A stretch of 18,789 bases of DNA from Eimeria necatrix. Taxonomy: Eukaryota > Apicomplexa > Conoidasida > Eucoccidiorida > Eimeriidae. The notes under the pieces were generated by a model, which saw nothing but the letters and a program-made list of their open reading frames with translations, had not been told where the DNA came from and ran no database searches. The first letter of the stretch is position 1. Every line of letters begins with the position of its first letter. Made by a program: the position numbers and the translations under genes. This document shows, piece after piece, positions 11,431 through 18,789 of the stretch. The stretch lies in NCBI RefSeq assembly GCF_000499385.1, contig NW_013654602.1, positions 1-18,789 of the forward strand, in the 5' to 3' direction.

Positions 11431-11433
11431 GCA
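11431..11433 (+). other. Candidate 3-nt microexon GCA (Ala)
   Basis: TTTGCACCAG|GCA|GTACGG. Extended acceptor TGCACCAG shared with 11911 and 18173. Gap to previous site 264 nt. Confidence 0.7.
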
Positions 11434-11646
11434 GTACGGCTGAGTTATAGCACAGCACCTTGCAGGATTCGCTGTGCGGTGCACAGCATTGAGGCGCTCA
11501 TGACAGCCTAGTGCTGGCATTTATTTTGCTGGCATATTATTCCTCTTTAGGCTGTGTAAACCCCTTATGCGAATTCTCACGCAAAGAAATTCTGATTCGT
11601 GCGGAGGTGACGTACTTTCTTCCGCAAAAAGGTTTTTGTGTAAAAG

Positions 11647-11649
11647 GCA
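11647..11649 (+). other. Candidate microexon GCA (Ala), AAG acceptor
   Basis: AAG|GCA|GTGGGC. Core identical to the GCA sites but with a purine acceptor. It lies 216 nt after the previous site, the same spacing as 9727 to 9943. Confidence 0.4.
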
Positions 11650-11910
11650 GTGGGCTTTTATTTACTAAATGATACAAGCAAGGCTTTCAAATGTGACATT
11701 CCGTCTCATGTGTCTGCTGATCAATGCGTGATGTTATGTTAGGCATGTGCAACGAATTGGGAAACGATAACATTTTTTCTTACATTTTTGTAGCATGTTC
11801 ATGAGTAACGGCTGCCTACAATCAGAATGTGGTGGGCGAAGTAGACCTGGGTGCTGATGCGCAATGAGCATGCGCTGAGGTTTCCAGTGACTGGAAGCGT
11901 CGTGCACCAG

Positions 11911-11913
11911 GTG
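11911..11913 (+). other. Candidate 3-nt microexon GTG (Val)
   Basis: TGCACCAG|GTG|GTACGT. The triplet itself begins GT, so CAG|GTGGTA is a second, weaker donor reading. The GTACGT donor is better. Confidence 0.5.
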
Positions 11914-12180
11914 GTACGTTCGGCCATTCATTGTGAAGATGCTGTTGCCCTGCAGCACTTATGGTTAGCGGTTTGTGAGACAAGCACAAATGAAGGGACC
12001 TTGCTGTGCAGTAATATGCTATCAAGCATCTTTACTGGAGGTTGCGCTTCCACAGTTCCCTCAAGACTCAGCGTGAACTCTTGCCTGAATGTCCTTGCAT
12101 CTTCAGTGTTTGCATGCAGATTTCACAAACGCAGGATGAGTAAGCACGCAAGGTAGGAGAATTCCACTTTCACGCATTAG

Positions 12181-12183
12181 AAA
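12181..12183 (+). other. Candidate 3-nt microexon AAA (Lys)
   Basis: ACGCATTAG|AAA|GTACGG. Gap to previous site 270 nt. Confidence 0.6.
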
Positions 12184-12466
12184 GTACGGTTTGTTTCGAC
12201 ACCTTGAAGCATTTTTTTTCTAGACCAGACTCAGGGGCATACCTTCCGTCATTAAAGCTGAAGAATCACACAACAAAGCGCTACCGAATGCCCAAATTCA
12301 GCGCCACTAGTGCACCTCCATTAGCTTAGGGCGATTTAACATGCGTTGTTGATAATGTCAGATATCGAAATCACCAGACTCAACTACAGTATCAAAAGAC
12401 ACACCTTTGTTGGCAAACGCGTTATATTTTGCTCTTTCTTTGCATTTTTCTAAACGTGAACTGCAG

Positions 12467-12469
12467 GCA
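12467..12469 (+). other. Candidate 3-nt microexon GCA (Ala)
   Basis: CTGCAG|GCA|GTACGT. Gap to previous site 286 nt. Confidence 0.7.
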
Positions 12470-12680
12470 GTACGTTGTGTCGATGATGTGCTGAAGTACT
12501 TGCATATACTAAATCTACCAGCGTGCAGCAGGAGGCCTTAAAGTCATTGTCGCGTTGCTCTAACCAGTAGAAGCTGACCCTTGTAAATTTAATCCTGCAC
12601 AATAGATGGTGTATGGTGTGCCAGCCATGAAAATGTATTTTAACGATACGTCTTAGAACTTGACCGATTTAACACACTAG

Positions 12681-12683
12681 GCA
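12681..12683 (+). other. Candidate 3-nt microexon GCA (Ala)
   Basis: AACACACTAG|GCA|GTGGGT. Gap to previous site 214 nt. Confidence 0.7.
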
Positions 12684-13119
12684 GTGGGTCCAAAATCCTA
12701 GAAACAAATGAGAAAGGCGTCATGAAGCTGCATTCGCATGCATAGCGCTTCTTAGTTCAGAAAGATTACGGCCACGGATTGCGTATGGCTCCACAGCGGC
12801 TGCTCTGAACTGCTATTTTGGCATTGTCGCATCAGAACGTAGGCATCGGTTCAAAAAGTGCCAACAGTAAAACTACAGCATTAGACAACAGGTCATTTGC
12901 TTCTTAGTTGCATAATCATACGAAGGTTTGGCAATCACTGCTGCAAAAGACCTGCGGATCCATCTTTTGCCGGCGCAACATTTTTGCTTTGTTAAATATA
13001 CGTTCGAGCCTGCAGGCTATGCATCACAAGGGACTTTCTGTCGCTGTGCTTCAAAATAAAAGTAATATCTCCTCAGTAAAACAACTGTATTGCAGTGGAG
13101 AACAAGCGTTGTTTCCCAG

Positions 13120-13122
13120 GAA
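13120..13122 (+). other. Candidate 3-nt microexon GAA (Glu)
   Basis: GTTTCCCAG|GAA|GTACGG with a clear pyrimidine tract before the acceptor. Gap to previous site 439 nt. Confidence 0.65.
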
Positions 13123-13333
13123 GTACGGTCAGACAAAAGGCTATCACTAAATCTACGTCGTCCAGAAATAGCTAGATGCGTCCATATTAGCCAAATTGCG
13201 CAAAATGTTATGGACGGAGCATTTTTTTACCTGCTTGGTGCAACGAGAAGTTTATTGAAACTAAGCCATTGAGTTGAACTATTCATATTTGTAGGGCAGC
13301 CGAAGATACTGGCGATATGTATTCGTCCGTCAG

Positions 13334-13336
13334 GCA
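13334..13336 (+). other. Candidate 3-nt microexon GCA (Ala)
   Basis: TCCGTCAG|GCA|GTAGGC. Gap to previous site 214 nt, equal to the gap between 12467 and 12681. Confidence 0.7.
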
Positions 13337-13846
13337 GTAGGCTCTGTCGCGTAGAGGCACAAGCGTCCACAGTTTTAATTCTCCCCGCAGTTTTTTTCTA
13401 GTGCTCTTCCTGTGCGATAATGCTATGCAAAACAAATACGCCCTGTTGTGCTGAAGCTGCGACTTGCGATTGCGCTGAACAACAAATTGAAGCCAAGGCA
13501 AAAACTTGCATCTATCCTGGGAAGAAATATTTCTATATCGTATCTAAGAAAATACTGTCGTTCAGAAAGTACAACAAACCTCCCGACAATCTTTGTAAAA
13601 AAGCATTTCCTAGAACGTTGTTGTATATACGTTTTCTGCGCCATCAAGAAACACAGCCAAAAAGCGCAAAACGTACAGAACAAATTTTCTAGTCTTACTC
13701 AACGGCGTAGACACACTGCTCGTCTTTCACGTATCGCTTCGTGATGAGTTAGGATCCTTGTGTAAGGGCCGGCTTCATGACTTGAAAGTTCTTCTGGAAG
13801 TCCAAACCAGGTATATCTTTTTCAATCCACGCGTTGAAATCCCTAG

Positions 13847-13849
13847 AAT
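13847..13849 (+). other. Candidate 3-nt microexon AAT (Asn)
   Basis: CCCTAG|AAT|GTGCGC. Gap to previous site 513 nt. Confidence 0.45.
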
Positions 13850-14106
13850 GTGCGCATTGGCTTTGAAGAGCCCAGAGCAACAGCTCAAATACGTTGCTCA
13901 GTGTTGCTTCTGGAAATGAGTAGGCGAAGCTGCCCTGTGAGGCTCGTGTGCCGTACTTATGACAGGAACTCTATAGCCATTGCTCGTTTGCACCAGCGTC
14001 TGGTCCTTTTGCGGCTTGTTGTTCCCTTTTGAATCCGGACTATATTTAGCACAAAATTATAAAACGAAGCCACAAGTCCTGGTGAGGCGGAAATGCCATA
14101 CACCAG

Positions 14107-14109
14107 AGA
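14107..14109 (+). other. Candidate 3-nt microexon AGA (Arg)
   Basis: ATACACCAG|AGA|GTACGG. Core shared with 16044. An AG inside the triplet offers a second acceptor two bases later. Gap to previous site 260 nt. Confidence 0.6.
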
Positions 14110-14360
14110 GTACGGTTTTGAATCAAACTCCGAAGAACCTAGTTACACTCAATCTAATCTAGCAGCAGAAGAAGCCGTATCTCGACCATGTCGTGAAAAT
14201 ATAACCTTGCACTATGGTCGTGCTGTTTGGACCCAGGCCTCAAATGCTCAAGATGATTCTAAAGTAGTGTGTGTGTTTGAATATACACTCTCAACAAGTG
14301 CTTCAGCTATTCATGGAAAGCGAAAGTGGATGCTGAGGACTGAAAAATGGTATGCATTAG

Positions 14361-14363
14361 GCA
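14361..14363 (+). other. Candidate 3-nt microexon GCA (Ala)
   Basis: TATGCATTAG|GCA|GTGCGG. Gap to previous site 254 nt. A 27-bp direct repeat begins nine nucleotides after the donor. Confidence 0.7.
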
Positions 14364-14377
14364 GTGCGGTGTTTTGT

Positions 14378-14404
14378 CATCTGCACGTCGCAGTCAAATG
14401 TAAC
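14378..14404 (+). repeat. 27-bp direct repeat, unit 1
   Basis: Matches 14426-14452 at 26 of 27 bases (A at 14398 versus G at 14446). The units start 48 bp apart, a multiple of three, so they also repeat as peptide within an unrecognised 141-codon open frame (14093-14518). The repeat begins just downstream of the microexon donor at 14364. Confidence 0.95.
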
Positions 14405-14425
14405 GTAGGATGGAAATGTTTTTTA

Positions 14426-14452
14426 CATCTGCACGTCGCAGTCAAGTGTAAC
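14426..14452 (+). repeat. 27-bp direct repeat, unit 2
   Basis: Second copy, separated from the first by 21 bp of non-repeated sequence. Likely a local duplication; no larger array is present. Confidence 0.95.
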
Positions 14453-14927
14453 TTAAGCTTGCTTACTAAAAGAGAGAATAATCTTTTCATCGACAAATTG
14501 TTCTGTATAGTCTTTTGACGTGCTGACTGCTAGCTATTGCATTGACATTTGGACCAAAGCTACAAATGATCGGACTATAATCGGCTGTTTGGAATGCATC
14601 ATTCTTGCATCATAGTAATACACATTGCGGACCATTAGGATGTACGACTGGATCAGTAGCCGTATCTCCTAGCGAAGACGCGCCTGGAACGGTACAAAGC
14701 GTACAGCACACTAGCTTAGCTGTTGCGTTGTGCTTGAATCTCGGATTTGTTTGCTCCAGGTGAGATCACAACGGCGCACGGCTGGTTATACTGCTATAGC
14801 TTGCAGGTGGCACCCTCAAAATATCCGAGTGATTTTCAGATGAATAATGTAAAAAGCTTATTGGGGCTTATAATAGTATGTGTTTCTGCAGTCGAAAGTG
14901 CTGGAGCAATGGTTTGTGGCGGGCCAG

Positions 14928-14930
14928 GCA
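14928..14930 (+). other. Candidate 3-nt microexon GCA (Ala)
   Basis: GGGCCAG|GCA|GTGAGC. Strong donor but a purine-rich upstream stretch. Gap to previous site 567 nt. Confidence 0.6.
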
Positions 14931-15159
14931 GTGAGCCAATTTTCTAATAGCTCCCCAAAACGGAAGCTTGCGAATGTCTTTGTTGGTATGAAGTAAGGCC
15001 ACTGAGTCGCAGTCTGCATTCGTATTGGCCCACACCGTCGACTTGCCAGTGAATATGGCTTATACTCCGCAGCTGTACTAACACTTGCGTGGAATGCCGG
15101 TCTATTTGGAAAACTATCCAGCAGATGAATGCAAGCTGGCAATTGCTGCTGATGCAAAG

Positions 15160-15162
15160 GCA
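15160..15162 (+). other. Candidate microexon GCA (Ala), AAG acceptor
   Basis: AAG|GCA|GTGCGT. Same core as the YAG|GCA sites. Spacing fits, 232 nt after and 286 nt before its neighbours. Confidence 0.4.
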
Positions 15163-15213
15163 GTGCGTTCCACAACCACTTTTTCGAGCGAAGTGTTTTT
15201 TCGGACGGCTGAG

Positions 15214-15264
15214 ACACACAAATACACACACATGCACACGCACACACACGCGCACACGCACACA
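15214..15264 (+). repeat. CA-rich microsatellite
   Basis: Imperfect CA/CACACG dinucleotide run. It is also why a 184-codon minus-strand open frame (14858-15412) has a Cys/Val/Ala-rich segment. Confidence 0.95.
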
Positions 15265-15445
15265 AGTATGTAGACAAATTTGCGATCAAGCTTGGCCGCT
15301 GGAGGTGCTGCTTAGTGCTTGAATTTGCGTACAGAGCGTTTGTTTCGATCAGTGAGCTCAAACATGTCAATAGATGTGTAGCTGGCTGCGGCTTGCAAAC
15401 GTCAAGTAACATGCGTAATGATTGCGATGGTGAACAACATGTCAG

Positions 15446-15448
15446 GCT
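15446..15448 (+). other. Candidate 3-nt microexon GCT (Ala)
   Basis: CATGTCAG|GCT|GTGCGC. Gap to previous YAG-type site 518 nt, or 286 nt to the AAG-type candidate at 15160. Confidence 0.55.
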
Positions 15449-15718
15449 GTGCGCCTAATGTTTACAGCAAACAAATAGATCCACCTGCAAATCAACTGAA
15501 AATTTGCGACTGATGTGCAGGCGCGAAAATATTCTGGCCTATTCCTGTCATGCGCTAGTAACTCGGTCTTTTGCTTACCACATTTGTTTTCTTATCCACT
15601 TCATGCTGTGACAGAATGAGAGTCTTTCCGTATTTAGCCTTGCTCCTCTAATTTCCAACAAATTTTGTGACTCCGAACTCTTGTAAAGTTGCTGAGATAA
15701 ATGAATGCAATGCATAAG

Positions 15719-15721
15719 GAA
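15719..15721 (+). other. Weak candidate microexon GAA (Glu), AAG acceptor
   Basis: AAG|GAA|GTAAGC, core identical to the candidate at 16282. Good donor, purine acceptor. Confidence 0.3.
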
Positions 15722-16043
15722 GTAAGCGCGGTACTGGAACTGTGCAGATGGGCAAACCAAACGGCCTTGGCCGTCTGGCTTGTATGCTCATGCGCTTTTG
15801 CCTCTGCATGGCAGTTACGTACTATGACAGTGTGTCGTTCGTTATCAGAACTGCAGTGACGGCTGTAGCCGTTGCCTTTAGTCTTTTGGGCATGCCTTTT
15901 GTCAGTCTTGTTCACTTCAGAGACCATACAGCTTTCAAGCTTTTAAGAATATATATGTTTCGTTTAAGATTTGCAAAAAGGCAATTACTCGGCACACAGA
16001 TTGATGAAGGTACCGTGAGCAAGACTACAAAACGTTGCTTTAG

Positions 16044-16046
16044 AGA
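16044..16046 (+). other. Candidate 3-nt microexon AGA (Arg)
   Basis: TTGCTTTAG|AGA|GTACGG. Gap to previous YAG-type site 598 nt. Confidence 0.6.
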
Positions 16047-16281
16047 GTACGGCAGCGATGTACAACCGCTTTATGATTACGGAAAGTGCATGCTCCGTGA
16101 GAAAACTTGAATACTCTAGACACATATACATGATGCCAGTCAGCAGAGCTAACGGCGTGCCTTTGTACTTCCTGTTTGTATAGCTTTTTTTTTGCAACGG
16201 CAAATGCGCGCGTGCCGTCGACGCAGATGTAAGAAAACAAAGCCAAAGGGTTTTCTGGCAAGCGAACCTCGTACTTACAAG

Positions 16282-16284
16282 GAA
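16282..16284 (+). other. Weak candidate microexon GAA (Glu), AAG acceptor
   Basis: AAG|GAA|GTAAGC. It lies 238 nt after and 285 nt before neighbouring sites. Confidence 0.3.
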
Positions 16285-16566
16285 GTAAGCTATTCATTTT
16301 TGTTTGAAAATGATGCTTTGAACGTAATTGAGTACAAGCTACCACCTGTATGAATCTAATAACGCAGGTTGTTCGAACAGCGCCTTGGATTAAGACATGT
16401 GCATGTGGCAACAAGATGCCGCTCTCTCTTGAAAAGTCATTGGTGCGTTGCGTCTTTGTTGCGACGCATCTTTGTTTCCGGTGGATATATGCTTTCGATG
16501 TAAAGGAATGAAGTTGACGTGAAAAACGTCGAGGGGTTTTGACCGCGAGACGAATTCATTCGACAG

Positions 16567-16569
16567 AAA
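16567..16569 (+). other. Candidate 3-nt microexon AAA (Lys)
   Basis: TTCGACAG|AAA|GTGAGC with a strong donor. Gap to previous YAG-type site 523 nt. Confidence 0.6.
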
Positions 16570-16902
16570 GTGAGCCTGTTTTTCACATCACCAAGTACAT
16601 TCCTATCTGTATAATCCAAACAATTGAGCCTTTGCTTAATGCAGTCTAAAAGAACGCCGGATTTTGGCTCCGCTTATGGCCAGCGCATTATTGCTGACGA
16701 CGAGGCAACGTGTTTTGCTGCTCGGGAAGAAGATGATTAGGCTCTGTGGCTAGTAAAACAATGGATGCTGCGTATTCTCCTGCGAGCTGCATGCGACGAG
16801 CAGTGCCCTAGACTTAAAAAGTGCGTATATCATTAGTAACCCGGGGCTAGCTTGGGTTGCTTCACAGAGCCGGAAGACTCTGCATACAATTTTATGCGTC
16901 AG

Positions 16903-16905
16903 GCA
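16903..16905 (+). other. Candidate 3-nt microexon GCA (Ala)
   Basis: TTATGCGTCAG|GCA|GTGCGG. Gap to previous site 336 nt. Confidence 0.7.
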
Positions 16906-17489
16906 GTGCGGTCTCCGCCTCAGTTGAAAAATAACAAAACTAATTTGCATACAATTACTGCATTGAAAGGTTGATACGCTCAAGGAGCAGTGGTATAGTA
17001 GAATGCAAACTCGCGAGCTTACCAGGATACTTGATGTCGTCACTGTTTTTGCAAGCTTTGCATTTAAAGCTCATCTTTAAACTCTCTGTCAATGAACTGT
17101 GGAAATGGGAATGGGGCTAACCTAATTTGGCGCACAAAAGAGCAGTTTTTTGGATATGTGTGATAGAAACTGTATGTTGGGAAGCATCGTGATGTAACGG
17201 AATTGTTGGATGTCAGAGAGCGAGTCAAACTTGAACTCCCACTGCATGAATCGTGGTTTTCACGGGGCGCGTAAAAACCTCTCATTTGACGGGGTTATGC
17301 TTTAACAGTACTTAGAGTAAACGTTTGGATGCTTCTGCAGCACTGCTGGCGATGTGCGGTAACTTGCGACTTACCCATGCCTGCAAATTCAGGGTATTGA
17401 CTGAAGTCCTCTTGAGGCAGGATCTGACAGACTACAGAGCACCTGCCTTACAGAAGCACAGAAGCATGCTTAACGGCTTTACACTTTAG

Positions 17490-17492
17490 GGA
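17490..17492 (+). other. Candidate 3-nt microexon GGA (Gly)
   Basis: ACACTTTAG|GGA|GTGTGT. Pyrimidine-rich acceptor, core shared with 18459. The TTTAGGG here is part of the splice-like motif, not a telomere repeat. Confidence 0.65.
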
Positions 17493-17583
17493 GTGTGTCT
17501 TTCTAGCAACTGGGCAGGTTGAAGGCGTTGTTGCCGTTACATTATTTTTCAGTTTTGCTGTACTCTTGAAAATTGTTGCATTT

Positions 17584-17620
17584 TCACAGTATGTCCCTCT
17601 GAGCAGCGGATTAAAATGAC
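17584..17620 (+). repeat. 37-bp direct repeat, copy 1
   Basis: Identical to 18753-18789 over all 37 bases (offset 1169). Weak similarity continues a few bases to the left (gca, then alternate matches). It contains GTATGT but has no YAG three bases upstream of it, so it does not fit the microexon motif. Confidence 0.95.
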
Positions 17621-18172
17621 GATTGGCAAGTTAAAGACACTGAGCCTTTGCAATGCTCCATGTTTTTGAGGCATCATTATTATTGGGATAACGGCAGGTC
17701 CTTAAATTATACTGGCAGGGCCAACTTATTTCAAGTGTGAGTGGCAGAAAGTAGCTACATGTTCGCGAAGTCGCGGCAGCACGCTAAGCCTGATCATCCG
17801 TATGACGTCCTTGCCTCTTATGATATGCGACATCCTTGGCCCTTTTCGTGCTTTCAAGACTTTCTGAATAACGAATAAAGCAATAGTATGCATTTGGATG
17901 ACAGCGTCGTGTGCGAAGAGTTCGTTTGTGGTCTAAGCTGTGCCCAGAGTTCCTGACTTCGAGGCGTCTCGATGCTGTGATGCATTTCTATTGAAGTAAA
18001 TGCAAGAGAGTGTCTGGTGCACACAAAAATGACAGCGTCGCAGTTGTGGGTGTACATTCTTTGACACACATTCACGCTCACATCTGACTACATCTCTTTT
18101 CTTTTGCCTGAAATATATATTTTGGGCCATGCGCCACTTGTAGAGTGTTGAATGCCGCTTTCTATGCACCAG

Positions 18173-18175
18173 CAA
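18173..18175 (+). other. Candidate 3-nt microexon CAA (Gln)
   Basis: TATGCACCAG|CAA|GTATGT. Gap to previous site 683 nt. Extended acceptor TGCACCAG. Confidence 0.65.
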
Positions 18176-18458
18176 GTATGTCTAGCGGCTGTAGCCCTCG
18201 ACCAAAACATTTAATTGAATGAAATCTTGTGTTATTGGTTCGATTTTGCAGACGCGTAGATGTGCGTGTCTGTGTGCGAAACCGTCAGATGAACAAGAAA
18301 ACAAACGCATCGAGAAACATAAGGAAGCCCTTCTCGCTATAGTCGGTAATTAGCAGTTGTTCTTTTTCCTGACACTTTCATAAGTTGATCCAGGGACGTC
18401 TTTTCTTGAAATGACAGGTGAGTGCTTCTTATGTTTACTTGGGTTTATCATACTTTAG

Positions 18459-18461
18459 GGA
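18459..18461 (+). other. Candidate 3-nt microexon GGA (Gly)
   Basis: ATACTTTAG|GGA|GTGCGT. Gap to previous site 286 nt. A separate CAG|GTGAGT lies 41 nt upstream (18415-18423), too close for both to be used if introns need about 200 nt. Last candidate in the window. Confidence 0.65.
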
Positions 18462-18752
18462 GTGCGTTTTGTTTGCATGAAATGTACCCTGTTGTGTGCA
18501 GGTATTGAATATCTTTGAATTATCGGTGGCACTACAAAATGTTGATGATTGCAATCTTACCATGCCTCAAACACAATAAAAGCTTTTGTTCAGTGAATTG
18601 CTAAAAACACAGCCGCTATCCACCAAATGCATAGGGCACTTTTTCCTCGTCCTGAACTTCGGATGTTCGCTGTTGTGGGGAATAGTTTAATTCGTTCTAC
18701 ACGCTGTCTGGAGCTCACAAAAATGACCGAAGCGTTAAGAACTACTGCACTA

Positions 18753-18789
18753 TCACAGTATGTCCCTCTGAGCAGCGGATTAAAATGAC
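18753..18789 (+). repeat. 37-bp direct repeat, copy 2, cut by window end
   Basis: Exact copy of 17584-17620 that is still matching at the last base, so the true repeat is longer and continues beyond the window. Confidence 0.95.

Larger units (their letters stand above)
373..18467 (+). other. Array of candidate codon-sized (3-nt) exons, one long + strand gene
   Basis: Seen: 37 + strand copies of Y-A-G, any three bases, then G-T-R-N-G, spread over 18 kb. The final base of the triplet is A in 23 of 37, T in 9, G in 3 and C in 2. The sixth donor base is C or T in 27 copies, G in 9 and A in 1. Several acceptors extend to TGCACCAG or GCATTAG. Gaps run from 208 to 1617 nt. Known: YAG is the universal acceptor end, and GTRNGY is a degenerate form of the GTRAGT donor. 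Inferred: each copy is a 3-nt exon of a protein gene with all introns in phase 0. The joined triplets read as HAVRERIVTWIESTAAQA (first 18) and TAVKAAEANRAAARKAGQG (last 19), with no stop, and no family is recognised. Alternative: recursive-splicing points in a giant intron. Neither end of the gene is visible. The nature of the motif is strongly supported; the coding reading is less certain. Confidence 0.65.

Noticed and set aside
10985..11443. 152-codon + strand open frame
   Set aside because: Chance length; it contains two triplet sites and ends just after the second, and no family is recognised.
14093..14518. 141-codon + strand open frame carrying the 16-residue repeat from the 48-bp period
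   Set aside because: The repeat is explained by the DNA duplication; the length is within chance and no domain is seen.
14858..15412. 184-codon minus-strand open frame, the longest in the window
   Set aside because: It crosses the CA microsatellite, which lacks stops in this frame, and the rest is unrecognised.
11428..16052. A repeated peptide motif Arg-(Gln/Lys/Glu)-Tyr/Cys-Gly encoded by the cores
   Set aside because: Several copies run into stop codons in that frame (for example TAG at 9731 and 13338), so the conservation is at the nucleotide level.
9724..16911. The core AGGCAGTRCGG read as a tRNA-type A box (SINE or pol III promoter)
   Set aside because: No B box at a suitable distance, no tRNA fold, and flanks are unrelated between copies; the variable triplet with fixed YAG and GT fits splice sites better.
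17484..17492. TTTAGGG as a telomere-type repeat (also at 18455)
   Set aside because: Only a single unit each time, within the acceptor-triplet-donor motif.

Overview
This window looks like nuclear DNA of a eukaryote. It has mid-range base composition (mid-40s % GC by eye), no operons or ribosome binding sites, and no rRNA, tRNA or recognisable protein domain. The longest open frames (about 140-184 codons) are what chance gives in 18.8 kb read in six frames. I cannot name the organism. The degenerate GTRNGY donors described below are compatible with several protist groups, but that is weak evidence.

The main signal is a short composite motif repeated along the + strand: YAG, then any three bases, then GTRNG (usually GTRNGY). 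It reads as a splice acceptor, a 3-nucleotide exon and a splice donor. By hand I find 37 copies on the + strand, where about 5 are expected by chance. The same acceptor and donor set 2, 4, 5 or 6 nt apart occur only about 3-5 times each, the background level. No two copies are closer than 208 nt, although about a third of the gaps should be shorter if placement were random. The 37 triplets joined in order contain no stop codon in phase 0, while both other phases close. They read as an Ala/Glu/Arg/Lys-rich stretch. My working model is that the window lies inside one very long + strand gene split into codon-sized exons, with introns of about 200-1600 nt. The main alternative is a set of recursive-splicing ratchet points inside a giant intron. 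Five further copies with an AAG acceptor fit the same spacing.

Layout: 1-318 is a copy of a 317-bp block that recurs at 4578-4894 with two differences. From 319 to about 9.7 kb the microexon candidates are sparse (14) and varied in triplet. From 9.7 to 18.5 kb they are denser (23), and GCA is the commonest triplet. Other repeats are a 27-bp direct repeat with a 48-bp period (14378-14452), a CA-rich microsatellite (15214-15264), and a 37-bp direct repeat (17584-17620 and 18753-18789) whose second copy is cut by the window end. Everything else reads as intron or intergenic sequence with no other feature I can support.

All counts were made by eye. A regular-expression scan and RNA reads would settle them.
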